Shown: positions 1 to 8,966 of the stretch, in pieces
Position numbering within the stretch: the first letter of the stretch is position 1
How the letters are laid out: every line of letters begins with the position of its first letter
Source: Alistipes sp. dk3624
GTDB lineage: Bacteria > Bacteroidota > Bacteroidia > Bacteroidales > Rikenellaceae
Direction of reading: 5' to 3'
Length of the DNA stretch: 64,000 bases
NCBI RefSeq assembly: GCF_009557455.1
Contig: NZ_CP045651.1
Location: 1-64,000 of the forward strand
Notes under the pieces: model-generated
What the model was told of the DNA's origin: nothing
Seen by the model: only the letters and a program-made list of their open reading frames with translations
Databases searched by the model: none
Program-made: the position numbers and the translations under genes

Positions 1-1416
1 ATGATAGTTAATAACCAGACATACGGTGATGTGTGGCAAAGTTGTTTGACCCGTATCCGCGAGCATACCTCCGACGAGGAGTTCGCCAAATGGTTCAAGC
101 CGATCGTGCCGCTTGATTTTGACGGGGTGACCTTGAAACTGAAGGTGCCTAATGAAAGTTATGTGTACCATATCGAAAAACACTTTATTCCGCTTTTGCG
201 TCCGATCATTCACCAGATGTTTGGCTTGAAGACCAAGCTGCGTTATGCCGTGCCGCGTACCGAACAGAGCGCTCCTACCGTAGTGACGGATGCCGACATG
301 ACGGCCATCAATACGTTCGTCACGCAGTCCGATACGACAAATATAAAGAATCCTTTCGTTATTCCGGGGATTCGCCGGATCGTAATCGACCCGCAGTTGA
401 ATCCGAACTATACGTTCGATACGTTCGTGGAGGGCGAATGCAACCGACTTTGCCGTTCGGCCGGGCTGTCGCTGGCCGTGAATCCGGGCAATACGCCTTT
501 CAATCCCTTATATATTTACGGAGATTCGGGGTTGGGAAAAACGCATATCGCGCAGGCGATCGGCATGGAAATCAAGCAGCGCAAGCCGCAGATGCAGGTG
601 TTGTACGTGTCGATGAACAAATTCCAGGCGCAGTTCCAGAACGCCGCGCTGAAGGGGGAACTGAACGACTTCATTCATTTCTATCAGATGCTCGACGTCC
701 TGATTATCGACGATATTCAGGAACTGGCTGGGAAGGATAAGACGCAGAACGCTTTTTTCAATATTTTCAACCACTTGCACCTGTCGAACAAGCAGTTGAT
801 CCTGACTTCCGATAAACCGCCCGTCGAGCTGAAAGATATCGAACAGCGGCTGATCACCCGCTTCAAATGGGGGCTTTCCACGCAACTGTTGCAGCCCGAT
901 TACGAAACCAAGGTGAAGATCATTCGTAACAAGGCCGTGAAGTTGAATGCGGAGGTGCCGCAGGAGGTGGTCGAGTTCTTGGCCGAGAATATCAACGCCA
1001 ATGTCCGGGAGATCGAAGGGGCGCTTTCGTCGCTCGTGGCCAATGCCTCGTTCCTGGGCAAGAAGATTTCGATCACGCTGGCCCGCGAAATTCTGAAAGT
1101 ATACGTGCAGTTCAATCAGCGGGAAATCACGATCGAGCATATCCGCAAGGTCGTTTGCGAATACATGGGACTCAGTGCGGAGGTGTTTAATTCTCCGAAA
1201 CGGACGCGCGAGATCGCGCAAGCGCGCCAGATAGCGATGTACCTGAGCAAGCAGCACACGAAGGCTCCGCTGACGACCATCGGCGCGGCGATCGGCGGCA
1301 AGAACCATGCGACGGTGTTGCACGCCTGCAAGGCGATTTCGAATCTGATGGAGACGGACAAGGTGTTCTGCCACCAGGTGGAGGAGATCGAGAAGAAGGT
1401 GCTTGCGCGGTCGTAG
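1..1416 (+). CDS. dnaA: Chromosomal replication initiator protein DnaA
   Basis: A 471-residue DnaA, the AAA+ ATPase that binds DnaA boxes and melts oriC. Seen: an N-terminal DnaB/DiaA-interaction region (about 10-70), Walker A GDSGLGKTH near residue 174, Walker B LIIDDIQEL near 235, and a C-terminal Trp-repressor-like HTH with the signature variant GGKNHATV near 434-441, as is usual in Bacteroidetes. Length is normal for the family. The start codon is the first base of the window, so the promoter and any upstream oriC are outside. The next gene follows after about 150 bases and is unrelated in function, so dnaA is probably transcribed alone. Confidence 0.98.
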   Translation: MIVNNQTYGDVWQSCLTRIREHTSDEEFAKWFKPIVPLDFDGVTLKLKVPNESYVYHIEKHFIPLLRPIIHQMFGLKTKLRYAVPRTEQSAPTVVTDADMTAINTFVTQSDTTNIKNPFVIPGIRRIVIDPQLNPNYTFDTFVEGECNRLCRSAGLSLAVNPGNTPFNPLYIYGDSGLGKTHIAQAIGMEIKQRKPQMQVLYVSMNKFQAQFQNAALKGELNDFIHFYQMLDVLIIDDIQELAGKDKTQNAFFNIFNHLHLSNKQLILTSDKPPVELKDIEQRLITRFKWGLSTQLLQPDYETKVKIIRNKAVKLNAEVPQEVVEFLAENINANVREIEGALSSLVANASFLGKKISITLAREILKVYVQFNQREITIEHIRKVVCEYMGLSAEVFNSPKRTREIAQARQIAMYLSKQHTKAPLTTIGAAIGGKNHATVLHACKAISNLMETDKVFCHQVEEIEKKVLARS

Positions 1417-1564
1417 CGCTTTTCGGAAAAAGGTGCGCTCCGTAGCGGGCGACGCGGTGAAAAGTTTTTCTGGCGTTATATTTGACCGGAAAAACTTTTT
1501 GACTTTCCCGGAAATGTGTATCTTTACGAACAATAGGCACCGGAATTTTTAAATGCGAAAGAAA

Positions 1565-2026
1565 ATGGCAAAACTGAAAACGGGAGATCCCGCTCCGGCT
1601 TTCGAAGCGGTCGATCAGGACGGCAATATGAAAACGCTGGCCGATTACCGCGGCCGCAAGTTGATCCTTTATTTTTATCCGAAGGACAATACGCCGGGTT
1701 GTACGGCCGAAGCGTGCAGCCTGCGCGACGGACGGGATACGCTGCGGCGAATGGGCTTCGAAGTGGTCGGCGTGAGTCCCGACAGCGAAAAGTCGCACCA
1801 GGGCTTTATCGCAAAGCAGGGGTTGAATTTTACGCTGTTGGCCGATACGGACAAAAAAATCGCGGAAGCCTACGGCGTGTGGGGCGAGAAGAAGTTTATG
1901 GGAAGGACGTTCATGGGGATTCTGCGGACGACGTTCGTGATCGACGAACAGGGCGTGATCGAGAAGATTTTCGATAAAGTGCGGACGAAGGATCACTTCG
2001 AACAGATCGTCGAAGCTTACCAGTAA
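1565..2026 (+). CDS. bcp: Thioredoxin-dependent peroxiredoxin, Bcp/PrxQ type
   Basis: A 153-residue atypical 2-Cys peroxiredoxin that reduces hydrogen and organic peroxides with thioredoxin as donor in the cytoplasm. The active-site segment TPGCTAEAC is at residues 43-51, giving a peroxidatic Cys46 and a resolving Cys51 four residues apart, as in the PrxQ subgroup. An in-frame ATG lies 12 bases upstream at 1553 (Met-Arg-Lys-Lys); the start at 1565 (Met-Ala-Lys-Leu) gives the typical N-terminus. A TATCTTTA box at 1519-1526 is one base from the Bacteroidetes -7 consensus and could be its promoter. Confidence 0.95.
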   Translation: MAKLKTGDPAPAFEAVDQDGNMKTLADYRGRKLILYFYPKDNTPGCTAEACSLRDGRDTLRRMGFEVVGVSPDSEKSHQGFIAKQGLNFTLLADTDKKIAEAYGVWGEKKFMGRTFMGILRTTFVIDEQGVIEKIFDKVRTKDHFEQIVEAYQ

Positions 2027-2066
2027 AACCGGAAAAATTTGAAACAAGACTACTAAACGAAAAAAT

Positions 2067-3083
2067 ATGGCAGAAAAGGAGAAGCCTCAGGTGAATCCTG
2101 AGAAGCTCAAGGTATTGAGCGCCGTGATGGATAAGATCGAGAAGGATTTCGGGAAAGGCGCCATCATGAAAATGAGCGACCGGGCGGTCGACAAAGTCCC
2201 GGTCATCCCGTCCGGGTCGGTAACGATCGACCATGCGCTCGGGATCGGCGGGTATCCGAAAGGACGTATTATCGAGATTTTCGGCCCCGAATCGTCGGGT
2301 AAAACCACGCTGGCTATCCACGCGATCGCCGAGGCCCAGAAAGCGGGCGGAATCGCCGCATTTATCGACGCGGAACATGCTTTCGACAGCACGTATGCGC
2401 AGAAGCTCGGCGTGGATATCGACGACCTGCTGATTTCGCAGCCCGACAACGGGGAGCAGGCGCTGGAGATCGCCGACCACCTGATCCGTTCGAGCGCCAT
2501 CGATATCGTGGTGATCGACTCGGTCGCCGCGCTGACGCCGAAGGCCGAAATCGAAGGCGAGATGGGCGAATCGAAAATGGGGTTGCAGGCGCGACTGATG
2601 TCGCAGGCTTTGCGTAAACTGACGGCCAATATCAGCAAGACGGGAACCGTTTGTATTTTCATCAACCAACTTCGCGATAAGATCGGCGTGGTTTACGGGA
2701 ATCCGGAGACTACGACGGGCGGTAATGCGCTGAAATTTTACGCCAGCGTCCGGGTCGATATCCGCAAGGCTTCGGTGATCAAAGACGGAGAAGAACAGAT
2801 GGGCGCGCGGGCGCGTGTCAAGATCGTGAAAAACAAACTGGCTCCCCCGTTCCGCAAAGCGGAATTCGATATCATGTACGGCGAAGGAATTTCGAAGATC
2901 GGCGAGATCATCGACCTGGGAGTGGATCAGGGAATTATCAAGAAGAGCGGCTCGTGGTTTTCTTACGGCGACAGGAAGATCGGACAAGGGCGCGATGCCG
3001 TCAAGGAGGCGTTCAAGGCCGATCCTGAGTTTGCGGCCGAGGTGGAGGCCAAAGTGCGCGAAGCGCTTGCCGCCGCCGGTTAG
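2067..3083 (+). CDS. recA: Recombinase RecA
   Basis: A 338-residue RecA, the strand-exchange protein of homologous recombination and co-protease of the SOS response. Seen: Walker [10 protein letters not shown] at about residues 73-81, Walker B (VVIDSVAAL near 150) and the L2 DNA-binding segment starting [10 protein letters not shown] near 202. Length matches the family, although the usual acidic C-terminal tail is reduced to an Ala/Glu-rich end. It lies 40 bases after bcp on the same strand. I see no E. coli-type LexA box upstream, which proves little because LexA boxes in this phylum differ. Confidence 0.98.
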   Translation: MAEKEKPQVNPEKLKVLSAVMDKIEKDFGKGAIMKMSDRAVDKVPVIPSGSVTIDHALGIGGYPKGRIIEIFGPESSGKTTLAIHAIAEAQKAGGIAAFIDAEHAFDSTYAQKLGVDIDDLLISQPDNGEQALEIADHLIRSSAIDIVVIDSVAALTPKAEIEGEMGESKMGLQARLMSQALRKLTANISKTGTVCIFINQLRDKIGVVYGNPETTTGGNALKFYASVRVDIRKASVIKDGEEQMGARARVKIVKNKLAPPFRKAEFDIMYGEGISKIGEIIDLGVDQGIIKKSGSWFSYGDRKIGQGRDAVKEAFKADPEFAAEVEAKVREALAAAG

Positions 3084-3211
3084 CGGGCGCGGGTGCGGTA
3101 CGGCCGGCGGGAGACACAGCCTGATTCCGTCCGGGGCGTACCCGAAAACATGTTTTGTCTTGTCCTCGGCGGGCAAGGGATTGATGTCGGCGTATGTAAA
3201 ACGGGAGATTG

Positions 3212-5440
3212 ATGGGTTATTCGCAGGAAGATGAACGCATGATTGGCGAGCAGTTTGACAAACTGATGCGGAGTTGTGCCAAAATCTGTAAAAATGAATA
3301 TGACAGGGATCTGATCAAACGGGCCTTTTTCTTGGCGAAGGAGGCTCACGAGGGAGTGCGCCGCCGTTCCGGGGAGCCTTACATCGTGCACCCGCTGGCG
3401 GTGGCCCGGATCGTCGTGGATGAAATCGGCCTCGGCGTCAAGTCGGTGATCGCGGCCTTGTTGCACGATGTCGTCGAGGATACCGACTATACGGTGGAGG
3501 ATATCGAAAGCCGTTTCGGACCCAAAATCGCGCTGATGGTGGACGGACTGACCAAAATGTCGGGCGTTTTCAAAACCAGCGCTTCGGAGCAGGCGGAAAA
3601 TTTCCGCAAAATGCTGCTGACGCTTTCCGACGACGTCCGGGTGATCCTGATCAAGATCGCCGACCGGCTGCACAACATGCGTACGCTGGAATCGATGCCT
3701 CCGCATAAGCAGATGAAAATCACCAGCGAAACGATCTATCTGTTCGCTCCGTTGGCTTACCGCCTGGGGTTGTTCGCGATCAAAAGCGAACTGGAGGATC
3801 TGTCGTTGAAATACCGTTTCCCGGAAGATTACCGGCAGATCGAAGCCAAGATCCAGGAAACCGAAGCCGACCGGTCGAAATTTATCGAAAAATTCAGTCA
3901 GCCGATTATCGAGAAGCTCAAGGGCAACGATATCGACTTCGAAATATCGGGGCGCGTCAAGTCGATCTATTCGATCTGGGCCAAAATGCAGCGCAAGCAT
4001 ATCGCTTTCGAAGAGATCTATGATCTCTTCGCGATTCGCATCGTGTTCCGGCCTTCGCCGCTGATTCCCGAAAAGTCGCAGTGCTGGCACATCTACTCGT
4101 TGGTAACCGATATTTACAAGCCGAAACCGGATCGGATCCGCGACTGGGTGAACATTCCGAAAGCGAACGGTTACGAGGCCCTGCACTCCACGGTGATGGG
4201 GCCTGACGGCGTGTGGGTCGAGGTGCAGATTCGTTCGCAGCGGATGGAAGAGATTGCCGAGCGGGGATTCGCCGCGCATTGGAAGTACAAATCGGGCGAG
4301 TTGTCGAAGGAGGAAGGCGAATTCGACCGTTGGATGAAGCAGGTGCGCGAAGCGCTGAACAGCCCGACGGACAATGCCGTCGAATTCCTCGACAATTTCA
4401 AACTGAGCCTTTATACCTACGAGATCGTCGTGTTTACGCCGAAAGGCGATTCGCGGACATTGCCTCAGGGCGCTACGGCGCTCGATTTCGCTTATGAGAT
4501 TCATACGAAGATCGGCAACAGCGCGATGGGCGCCAAGATCAACCGGAAGATCGAATCGATTTTCGCACCGATCAGCAGCGGCGACCAGATCGAGATCATC
4601 ACGTCGAAAAATGTGAAGCCGAAGGCCGAATGGCTCGATCATGTGATTACGACCAAGGCCAAGCAGTCGATCATGGTTTTCCTGAAAAAGGAGAATCTCA
4701 ATAACATCGCTAACGGGATCGTGCTGTTCGAAGGAAAGCTCAAGGAGTTCGGCATCGTGCCGAGTGCCCGCGTGTTCCGGAAAGTGCTGCCTGCTTACGA
4801 CTGCGCTACGAAGGACGAGTTTTACAGCAAGTTGGGGGCCGGCATCCTGAAACTGGACGGGATCGAAAAGATCCTGCGCGACAATCCTGCCAATAAGATT
4901 TTGAAATTCTGGACGTTGCAGATACCGAATCCATTCAAGTTCCTCGGAGGCGACGATAAGAAAAAAGGGAAAAAGGTAATTGACGGCGCATCGCCGGAGG
5001 ATGCGGACGATCCGGAGTTCGAGATCGCCCCGTGTTGCAATCCGATTCCGGGCGACGAAGTTGTCGGTTACAGCAATCCCGATACGCACAAGATCGACGT
5101 TCACAAGAAAAACTGCAACGAACTGATTAAACTGGCTGCCCAGCACGGCAATCGTCTGACGCCGGTCACCTGGTCGAGCCACAAGGCGATGTCCTACCTG
5201 TCGATCCTCGAGTTGCGCGGAATCGATCGGATCGGGATCCTGATGGAACTGTCGCAGGTGATTACCGGCGAGCTGAACACAAACATCCGGGAGTTGCATA
5301 TCCAGAGCCACGACGGTATCTTCGAAGGGCGGATCAGCCTCTATGTGAAAAATATCAAGGATCTGAAGATGATTATCGACAAGGTGATCCGGATCAAGGG
5401 GGTCGAGCAGGTAAACCGGGTGGAAAATAAAATCGAATAG
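3212..5440 (+). CDS. Bifunctional (p)ppGpp synthetase/hydrolase, RelA/SpoT
   Basis: A 742-residue Rel protein that makes and degrades the alarmone (p)ppGpp. Domains in order: HD hydrolase (LLHDVVEDTDY near residue 84, so hydrolase active), synthetase (RVKSIYSIWAKM near 248, then VEVQIRS near 335), TGS (VVFTPKGD near 406), a Cys-Cys zinc-finger-like segment (APCCNP near 608) and a C-terminal ACT domain (about 665-742). Both catalytic halves look intact. A TTG codon sits just upstream at 3209, but the ATG at 3212 is preceded by the purine-rich ACGGGAGA and is preferred. The next small gene starts 2 bases after the stop, implying co-transcription. Confidence 0.96.
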   Translation: MGYSQEDERMIGEQFDKLMRSCAKICKNEYDRDLIKRAFFLAKEAHEGVRRRSGEPYIVHPLAVARIVVDEIGLGVKSVIAALLHDVVEDTDYTVEDIESRFGPKIALMVDGLTKMSGVFKTSASEQAENFRKMLLTLSDDVRVILIKIADRLHNMRTLESMPPHKQMKITSETIYLFAPLAYRLGLFAIKSELEDLSLKYRFPEDYRQIEAKIQETEADRSKFIEKFSQPIIEKLKGNDIDFEISGRVKSIYSIWAKMQRKHIAFEEIYDLFAIRIVFRPSPLIPEKSQCWHIYSLVTDIYKPKPDRIRDWVNIPKANGYEALHSTVMGPDGVWVEVQIRSQRMEEIAERGFAAHWKYKSGELSKEEGEFDRWMKQVREALNSPTDNAVEFLDNFKLSLYTYEIVVFTPKGDSRTLPQGATALDFAYEIHTKIGNSAMGAKINRKIESIFAPISSGDQIEIITSKNVKPKAEWLDHVITTKAKQSIMVFLKKENLNNIANGIVLFEGKLKEFGIVPSARVFRKVLPAYDCATKDEFYSKLGAGILKLDGIEKILRDNPANKILKFWTLQIPNPFKFLGGDDKKKGKKVIDGASPEDADDPEFEIAPCCNPIPGDEVVGYSNPDTHKIDVHKKNCNELIKLAAQHGNRLTPVTWSSHKAMSYLSILELRGIDRIGILMELSQVITGELNTNIRELHIQSHDGIFEGRISLYVKNIKDLKMIIDKVIRIKGVEQVNRVENKIE

Positions 5441-5442
5441 CT

Positions 5443-5922
5443 ATGGATCTGAAAGAGTTGCTTCCGGTACTTCTGATTACTGTCTTCGCAATAATTTCCG
5501 CTGCGAAAAAGAAAAAACAACCGGTTTCCGAAAGCGAGGAGCAGGCGGATACCGCTCCGTCCGATTCTCCGTGGGACGACCTGATGCGCGAACTTAAAAA
5601 AGGGGGCGGAGCCGATACGGAATCTGCGGCCGATTCGCGTCCGGTGCAGCGGACTGTTCCGGATGCGGACGCGCTGCCGACGGAGATGCTGTCTTACGAC
5701 GACGAGGCGATCGAAGCGTTCGAGAACCGTACGGTCTTTTCGTACGACGACATGGTCGGAGATAACGCGCCGGAGCCGATGTCTACCGCGGATCAGGGGA
5801 ATTCCCCTACTCCGCAGCTTGCTACGGAGCCGGAACCGGCTTCTTCCGAAAGGGCGTTTCCGGGCGGTTTCGATCCGAAAATGGCCGTGCTGTATTCCGA
5901 AATTCTCAAACCGCGTTTTTAA
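5443..5922 (+). CDS. Small membrane-anchored hypothetical protein
   Basis: A 159-residue protein that I do not recognise. The first 20 residues form one hydrophobic segment (LLPVLLITVFAIISA) followed by four lysines, giving an N-terminal anchor with the remainder probably cytoplasmic by the positive-inside rule. The rest is rich in Asp, Glu, Ser and Pro and looks disordered, with a short WDDLMRELKK helix near residue 43. It starts 2 bases after the relA/spoT stop and is followed after 11 bases by another unknown gene, so the three are probably one transcript. Function unknown. Confidence 0.75.
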   Translation: MDLKELLPVLLITVFAIISAAKKKKQPVSESEEQADTAPSDSPWDDLMRELKKGGGADTESAADSRPVQRTVPDADALPTEMLSYDDEAIEAFENRTVFSYDDMVGDNAPEPMSTADQGNSPTPQLATEPEPASSERAFPGGFDPKMAVLYSEILKPRF

Positions 5923-5933
5923 ATTTTTTCAGC

Positions 5934-6383
5934 ATGTATTCCGATGCGGATTCCGCCGAACCGATCCGGGCCGATTATTCGGACTCTTACAGTCTCGACG
6001 TAAGCTCCGATGCGGAATTGCGTCCCGGGAAACTGTTGGAATCCGTTTTCTCCGATACTCCGCGCTGGGTGAACGGGCTGATGAAAATCCGTAATGCGCT
6101 CGTTGCGCCTTTCGGTTTGAAGACGGGAGAATCCCGTGTTTTCCGGAAAGCGATCGTCGAAGAATCGGAGCGGGAAGCGGTACTGTCCAATGACGATAAA
6201 CATTTGATCTTTACGGTCTCGCTCAGCGTGCTCCCCCGTCCCGACGGGGTGCGGCGAATCAGTATTTCCACGGCGGTGCAATACCATAACCGGCTCGGCC
6301 GGATCTATTTCGCACTGATCCGGCCGTTTCATCGGATCATCATCCGCCGTATGCTGCGCCGGATCGCTTCATCGGTCGGCTGA
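5934..6383 (+). CDS. Conserved hypothetical protein, DUF2867-like
   Basis: A 149-residue soluble protein. The pattern (YSLDV near the start, WVNGLMKIRNALVAPFGLKTG in the middle split by short loops, a C-terminal RIYFALIRPFHRIIIRRML) resembles the DUF2867 family, whose function is not established. That match is from memory and is not certain. It lies 11 bases behind the membrane-anchored unknown gene and is the last gene before the strong hairpin at 6541-6570, so it probably ends the relA/spoT transcript. Confidence 0.75.
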   Translation: MYSDADSAEPIRADYSDSYSLDVSSDAELRPGKLLESVFSDTPRWVNGLMKIRNALVAPFGLKTGESRVFRKAIVEESEREAVLSNDDKHLIFTVSLSVLPRPDGVRRISISTAVQYHNRLGRIYFALIRPFHRIIIRRMLRRIASSVG

Positions 6384-6650
6384 CGGCAGCGTCTCCCGGA
6401 CAGGATTACTCTTTTTCGATAAAGGAGCGCTATGTGCGGTAGCCGTCTAACGGGGCGTGATGCACGAAGGTGCAATCAATTGAAACGAAAGTTGAATATC
6501 GTTTTGACAACTCGTTTTCGCAAAATTTAAGGGCGTAAAAAACAAAAGCGACATAACAGTCGCTTTTGTTTTGTTTGTGTACATAGTTTAACCCCTATCG
6601 GGTAATCGGTGTTTTATCGGGTTTGGGTCACTCCAACTTGACCCCCTGCC
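6384..6650. other. Intergenic region between the core block and accessory region
   Basis: No coding sequence is seen. Apart from the terminator at 6541-6570 there is an imperfect inverted pair near 6484-6519 (GAAACGAAAGTTG against CAACTCGTTTTCG). This is where compact housekeeping gene order gives way to decayed and mobile sequence. Confidence 0.6.
6541..6576. terminator. Bidirectional intrinsic terminator
   Basis: A perfect 12-bp stem (AACAAAAGCGAC / GTCGCTTTTGTT) with a 6-base loop at 6541-6570, with T-rich flanks on both strands. It can end the relA/spoT transcript from the left and the decayed beta-helix gene from the right. Confidence 0.8.
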
Positions 6651-7480
6651 TTATTCGGCGACAACTTCCCATTTCAAATCGCCACCGCCTTCGATCGTCT
6701 GCCACTTGTAACCCGTGGCCGGTTCGTAAACGACCGAGGTTGTATGGTTATAAGCTTTGCCGCTGAATTTACCGCCTTTGAGAATTACGCTTCCGGTCGG
6801 CAGATCAACGTCATTGTCGCCCGACACGACAGCGCTCGTTCCCTCGATCTGCAACCCCCCCCGGACCGGTCATTGGCTGCGGAAAACTCTCCGCCCGTAA
6901 TCGTGACTTTCGCGCCGTTGGTTATATATAACGCATAAAAGGCATCTATCTGCCCCGGCGTATTTACCGTGTAATACTTGCCACTGCTGATGACCGCATC
7001 CTGACAACTTTCAATGGAGATGCCGCCCTGAATGCCTTTGACCTCGCAACCGTCGATTCTTACTTTCGAGCCGAACAGACGCATTGCGTAAGCCCAGTGC
7101 GTACCGTTATCCTTATTTGAGGAAGTAGATTCGAAATAACTGTCAACAAGGGTGATCTCTCCGCTGGCGACGTCGCGTCCCATACCGCAGACGGTGAACT
7201 CGCCCGAAATGATCCTGGCGTTCTTTATGGTTACATTCGCATCATTCCAATAAGCGATTGCCGCACTATTGTAAGGATGCCCCGTTGATGAGTTTCCATG
7301 CCAATGGTATTCGGGGTCGTTAATCCAGGGTAACGCCGTCGATAACGCACTCTCCGCCCATGACATGGATCAGCGATTTCTGGTAGCCGTTACCCAGGTC
7401 GCTGTTGTCCTCCGAAGTATTGTCTATCGTACCCTCCCCGGTCAGAGTTAGGCCCTTTTCAGCCGTCAGGAAGTTGGTTT
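6651..7480 (-). pseudogene. Frameshifted, 5'-truncated right-handed beta-helix surface protein
   Basis: Three open stretches in different frames read as one protein. First about 7480-7336 (ends in VIDGVTLD and a stop), then about 7340-6860 (from INDPEYHWHGN through ITGGEFSAANDRSGG), then about 6860-6651 (LQIEGTSAVVSGDNDV to VVAE). The repeated turns (VTIKNARIISGEF, VRIDGCEVKGIQGG, VTITGGEF) are those of parallel beta-helix, pectate-lyase-like or adhesin-type surface proteins. The second break is at a run of eight C (eight G on the coding strand) at 6855-6862. The 5' end, with any signal peptide, is missing next to the serine recombinase locus. A phase-variable G tract or sequencing error could explain one break, but not both breaks plus the lost start. 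Confidence 0.75.
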
Positions 7481-7626
7481 ACAACAGCAAACTTACGGAA
7501 ATTAGAAACGATTTCCAAATAAATATTGCAAATATATATCACACAACAAATTGCCAAAAGTATGTTTCATTGCTTTTTAGGTTTACACCTCCTTTTATTC
7601 ATATACCACGAGATAACCAAGAATTA

Positions 7627-7650
7627 AGCCCGAAGTTGTATCTTCGGGCT
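7627..7650 (-). terminator. Hairpin downstream of the serine recombinase
   Basis: A 9-bp perfect stem (AGCCCGAAG / CTTCGGGCT) with a 6-base loop, 16 bases past the stop of the minus-strand recombinase gene. The following tract is only moderately T-rich (TTAATTCTT), so it is a probable rather than textbook terminator. Confidence 0.55.
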
Positions 7651-7665
7651 CTTGAAATACCACGC

Positions 7666-8337
7666 TCAGGTAAGCGTTTGTAAGCGATTGCTGCGGAAAC
7701 GCCGTACCCGTCGCATTTCTTTCTCCCGGAGAGCTTGCTGTACCGATGGGTAGCTCCGGCGGAATTTATCGAAGGTGTCCCGCGAGAGATCGAAACGTTT
7801 GCATATGTCGGTGACGGATTTGTCCTGATGCAACATCCGGATAACGTGCTGCCGATTCTCGGTCAGCACGTTGAACTTCGTATAACTGCCCTTTCTGCGG
7901 CCAAGCACCACGCCTTCGGCTTTGCGTAGGGCCAGCGCCTCTCTGGTGCGCATCGAGATCAGGTTGCGTTCGATTTCGGCGACCAATCCGAATGCAAAAC
8001 AAAGCACTTTACTGTTAATGCTGTTGTCGAATGTGTAACCCTCTTTGGTCGTGTAAAGATTGATCTCCTTTTGCAGGCACCTGCCCATGATCGCCATCAC
8101 ATCCGTGAGCGTCCGGCTCAGGCGCGAGATTTCCGTTACGATCAGCGTATCACCCCGTTTCATCTTACGGAGCAAAGTCCCAAGTTTGCGGTCCTGTTCC
8201 CGTTTGCTGCCACTGGCCACTTCCGTAACCCAGTTGTCTACGATCCAATTCCGACTCTCGGCGAAACGCCGGATCTCGTCCTGCTGGTTGCCCGGATTCT
8301 GTTTCCCGGTGCTTACCCGTAAATAACCTATTATCAT
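7666..8337 (-). CDS. Serine site-specific recombinase (resolvase/invertase family)
   Basis: A 223-residue small serine recombinase. The N-terminal catalytic domain begins MIIGYLRVSTGKQ with the nucleophilic Ser near residue 9; the family arginines are visible in EISRLSRTLTDV near residue 70, and the E-helix follows (IERNLISMRTREAL near 125). A C-terminal HTH (SVTDICKRFDLSRDTFDKF, about 175-195) binds DNA. Size and layout match Hin/Mpi-type invertases and resolvases, which in Bacteroidetes often flip promoters of surface genes. An upstream in-frame GTG at 8379 would add 14 residues unlike the family; ATG at 8337 is chosen. Its neighbours are a broken surface-protein gene and a 24-bp dyad at 8414-8437, a possible crossover site. 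Confidence 0.9.
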   Translation of the reverse strand: MIIGYLRVSTGKQNPGNQQDEIRRFAESRNWIVDNWVTEVASGSKREQDRKLGTLLRKMKRGDTLIVTEISRLSRTLTDVMAIMGRCLQKEINLYTTKEGYTFDNSINSKVLCFAFGLVAEIERNLISMRTREALALRKAEGVVLGRRKGSYTKFNVLTENRQHVIRMLHQDKSVTDICKRFDLSRDTFDKFRRSYPSVQQALREKEMRRVRRFRSNRLQTLT

Positions 8338-8808
8338 ATTTCGTTTGATTTTTCTGGGCAACGTCGCCCAGGCGCACAAGGTATGATTATGGTTGTACTT
8401 GCTGAATTTTCACCGTTTCCCGGCATACCGAGAAACGTATTGAATAACAGAGACCGGATCTAAATCACGCTTTACTACTCCCTGAAACACAAAAAGTCCA
8501 AAATAAATAATGAAATGATTACATCAGGTGGTAAGCGATGGATGCAGGAATCGTTTATTGAAACATGCCGTCACAAAGTAAATCGGGCAGAGAAGAGAAA
8601 CAGTACAATTACCGGCTGATCTCCAGTTGTGTTCTCCCTGTGTTGGACGGCGAAAAAGTTCATATCGGCCGAATGTCCGCCACGCTTCGTTGCGAAAGGT
8701 GCCGAGATCGATTTTATATTTCGCGGTACGTTTTATCCGTTTCCGAACAAAAGCAGCACACCTTAAAGGAATATCCGTATGAAAATGGGAGATTTAGTCC
8801 TGTAAAAT
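8338..8808. other. Intergenic region between serine recombinase and tRNA-Cys
   Basis: No convincing gene. A 97-codon open frame (8565-8858) runs through the tRNA-Cys promoter into its acceptor stem and has no recognisable features. The only notable structure is the 24-bp dyad at 8414-8437. Confidence 0.6.
8414..8437. other. 24-bp imperfect palindrome, possible recombinase site
   Basis: The form is CGTTTC-n-CGG-n-AT-n-CCG-n-GAAACG with a central AT dinucleotide; 20 of 24 bases are self-complementary. It lies 77 bases upstream of the serine recombinase start. Serine recombinases cut dyad sites of about 26 bp with a 2-base central overlap, so this could be a crossover or operator site. I found no convincing second copy nearby. 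Confidence 0.4.
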
Positions 8809-8839
8809 TTTGGGCGTATGAAATATTATCGTATATTTG
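8809..8839 (+). promoter_or_regulatory. Bacteroidetes-type promoter of tRNA-Cys
   Basis: TTTG at 8809-8812 and TATATTTG at 8832-8839 are separated by 19 bases, a full match to the phylum consensus TTTG-N19/21-TAnnTTTG. The tRNA begins 12 bases after the -7 box. Confidence 0.85.
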
Positions 8840-8851
8840 CACTCCCGAAAG

Positions 8852-8922
8852 GGTCTGATGGCCGAGTGGCTAGGCACAGCTCTGCAAAAGCTGCTACAGC
8901 GGTTCGAATCCGCTTCAGACCT
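8852..8922 (+). tRNA. tRNA-Cys (GCA)
   Basis: A complete cloverleaf: acceptor GGTCTGA/TCAGACC, D-arm in 8861-8875, anticodon stem CAGCT/AGCTG with anticodon GCA at 8884-8886, T-arm AGCGG-TTCGAAT-CCGCT and discriminator T at 8922, the base usual for tRNA-Cys. CCA is not encoded. It is flanked by its own promoter and terminator. Confidence 0.97.
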
Positions 8923-8926
8923 CGAC

Positions 8927-8966
8927 AAAGCCGCCTCACAGTGCACTGTGAGGCGGCTTTGTTTTA
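8927..8966 (+). terminator. Terminator of tRNA-Cys
   Basis: A perfect 16-bp stem (AAAGCCGCCTCACAGT / ACTGTGAGGCGGCTTT) with a 2-base centre at 8927-8960, followed by GTTTT. It begins 5 bases after the tRNA. Confidence 0.88.

Noticed and set aside
1-1500. oriC next to dnaA
   Set aside because: No cluster of DnaA boxes is visible in the window near dnaA; any upstream origin would lie before base 1.
3080-5311. 743-codon minus-strand open frame opposite relA/spoT
   Set aside because: Shadow of a well-supported gene; no recognisable protein features.
8565-8858. 97-codon open frame on the plus strand before tRNA-Cys
   Set aside because: It contains the consensus tRNA promoter and ends inside the tRNA acceptor stem, with no family features.
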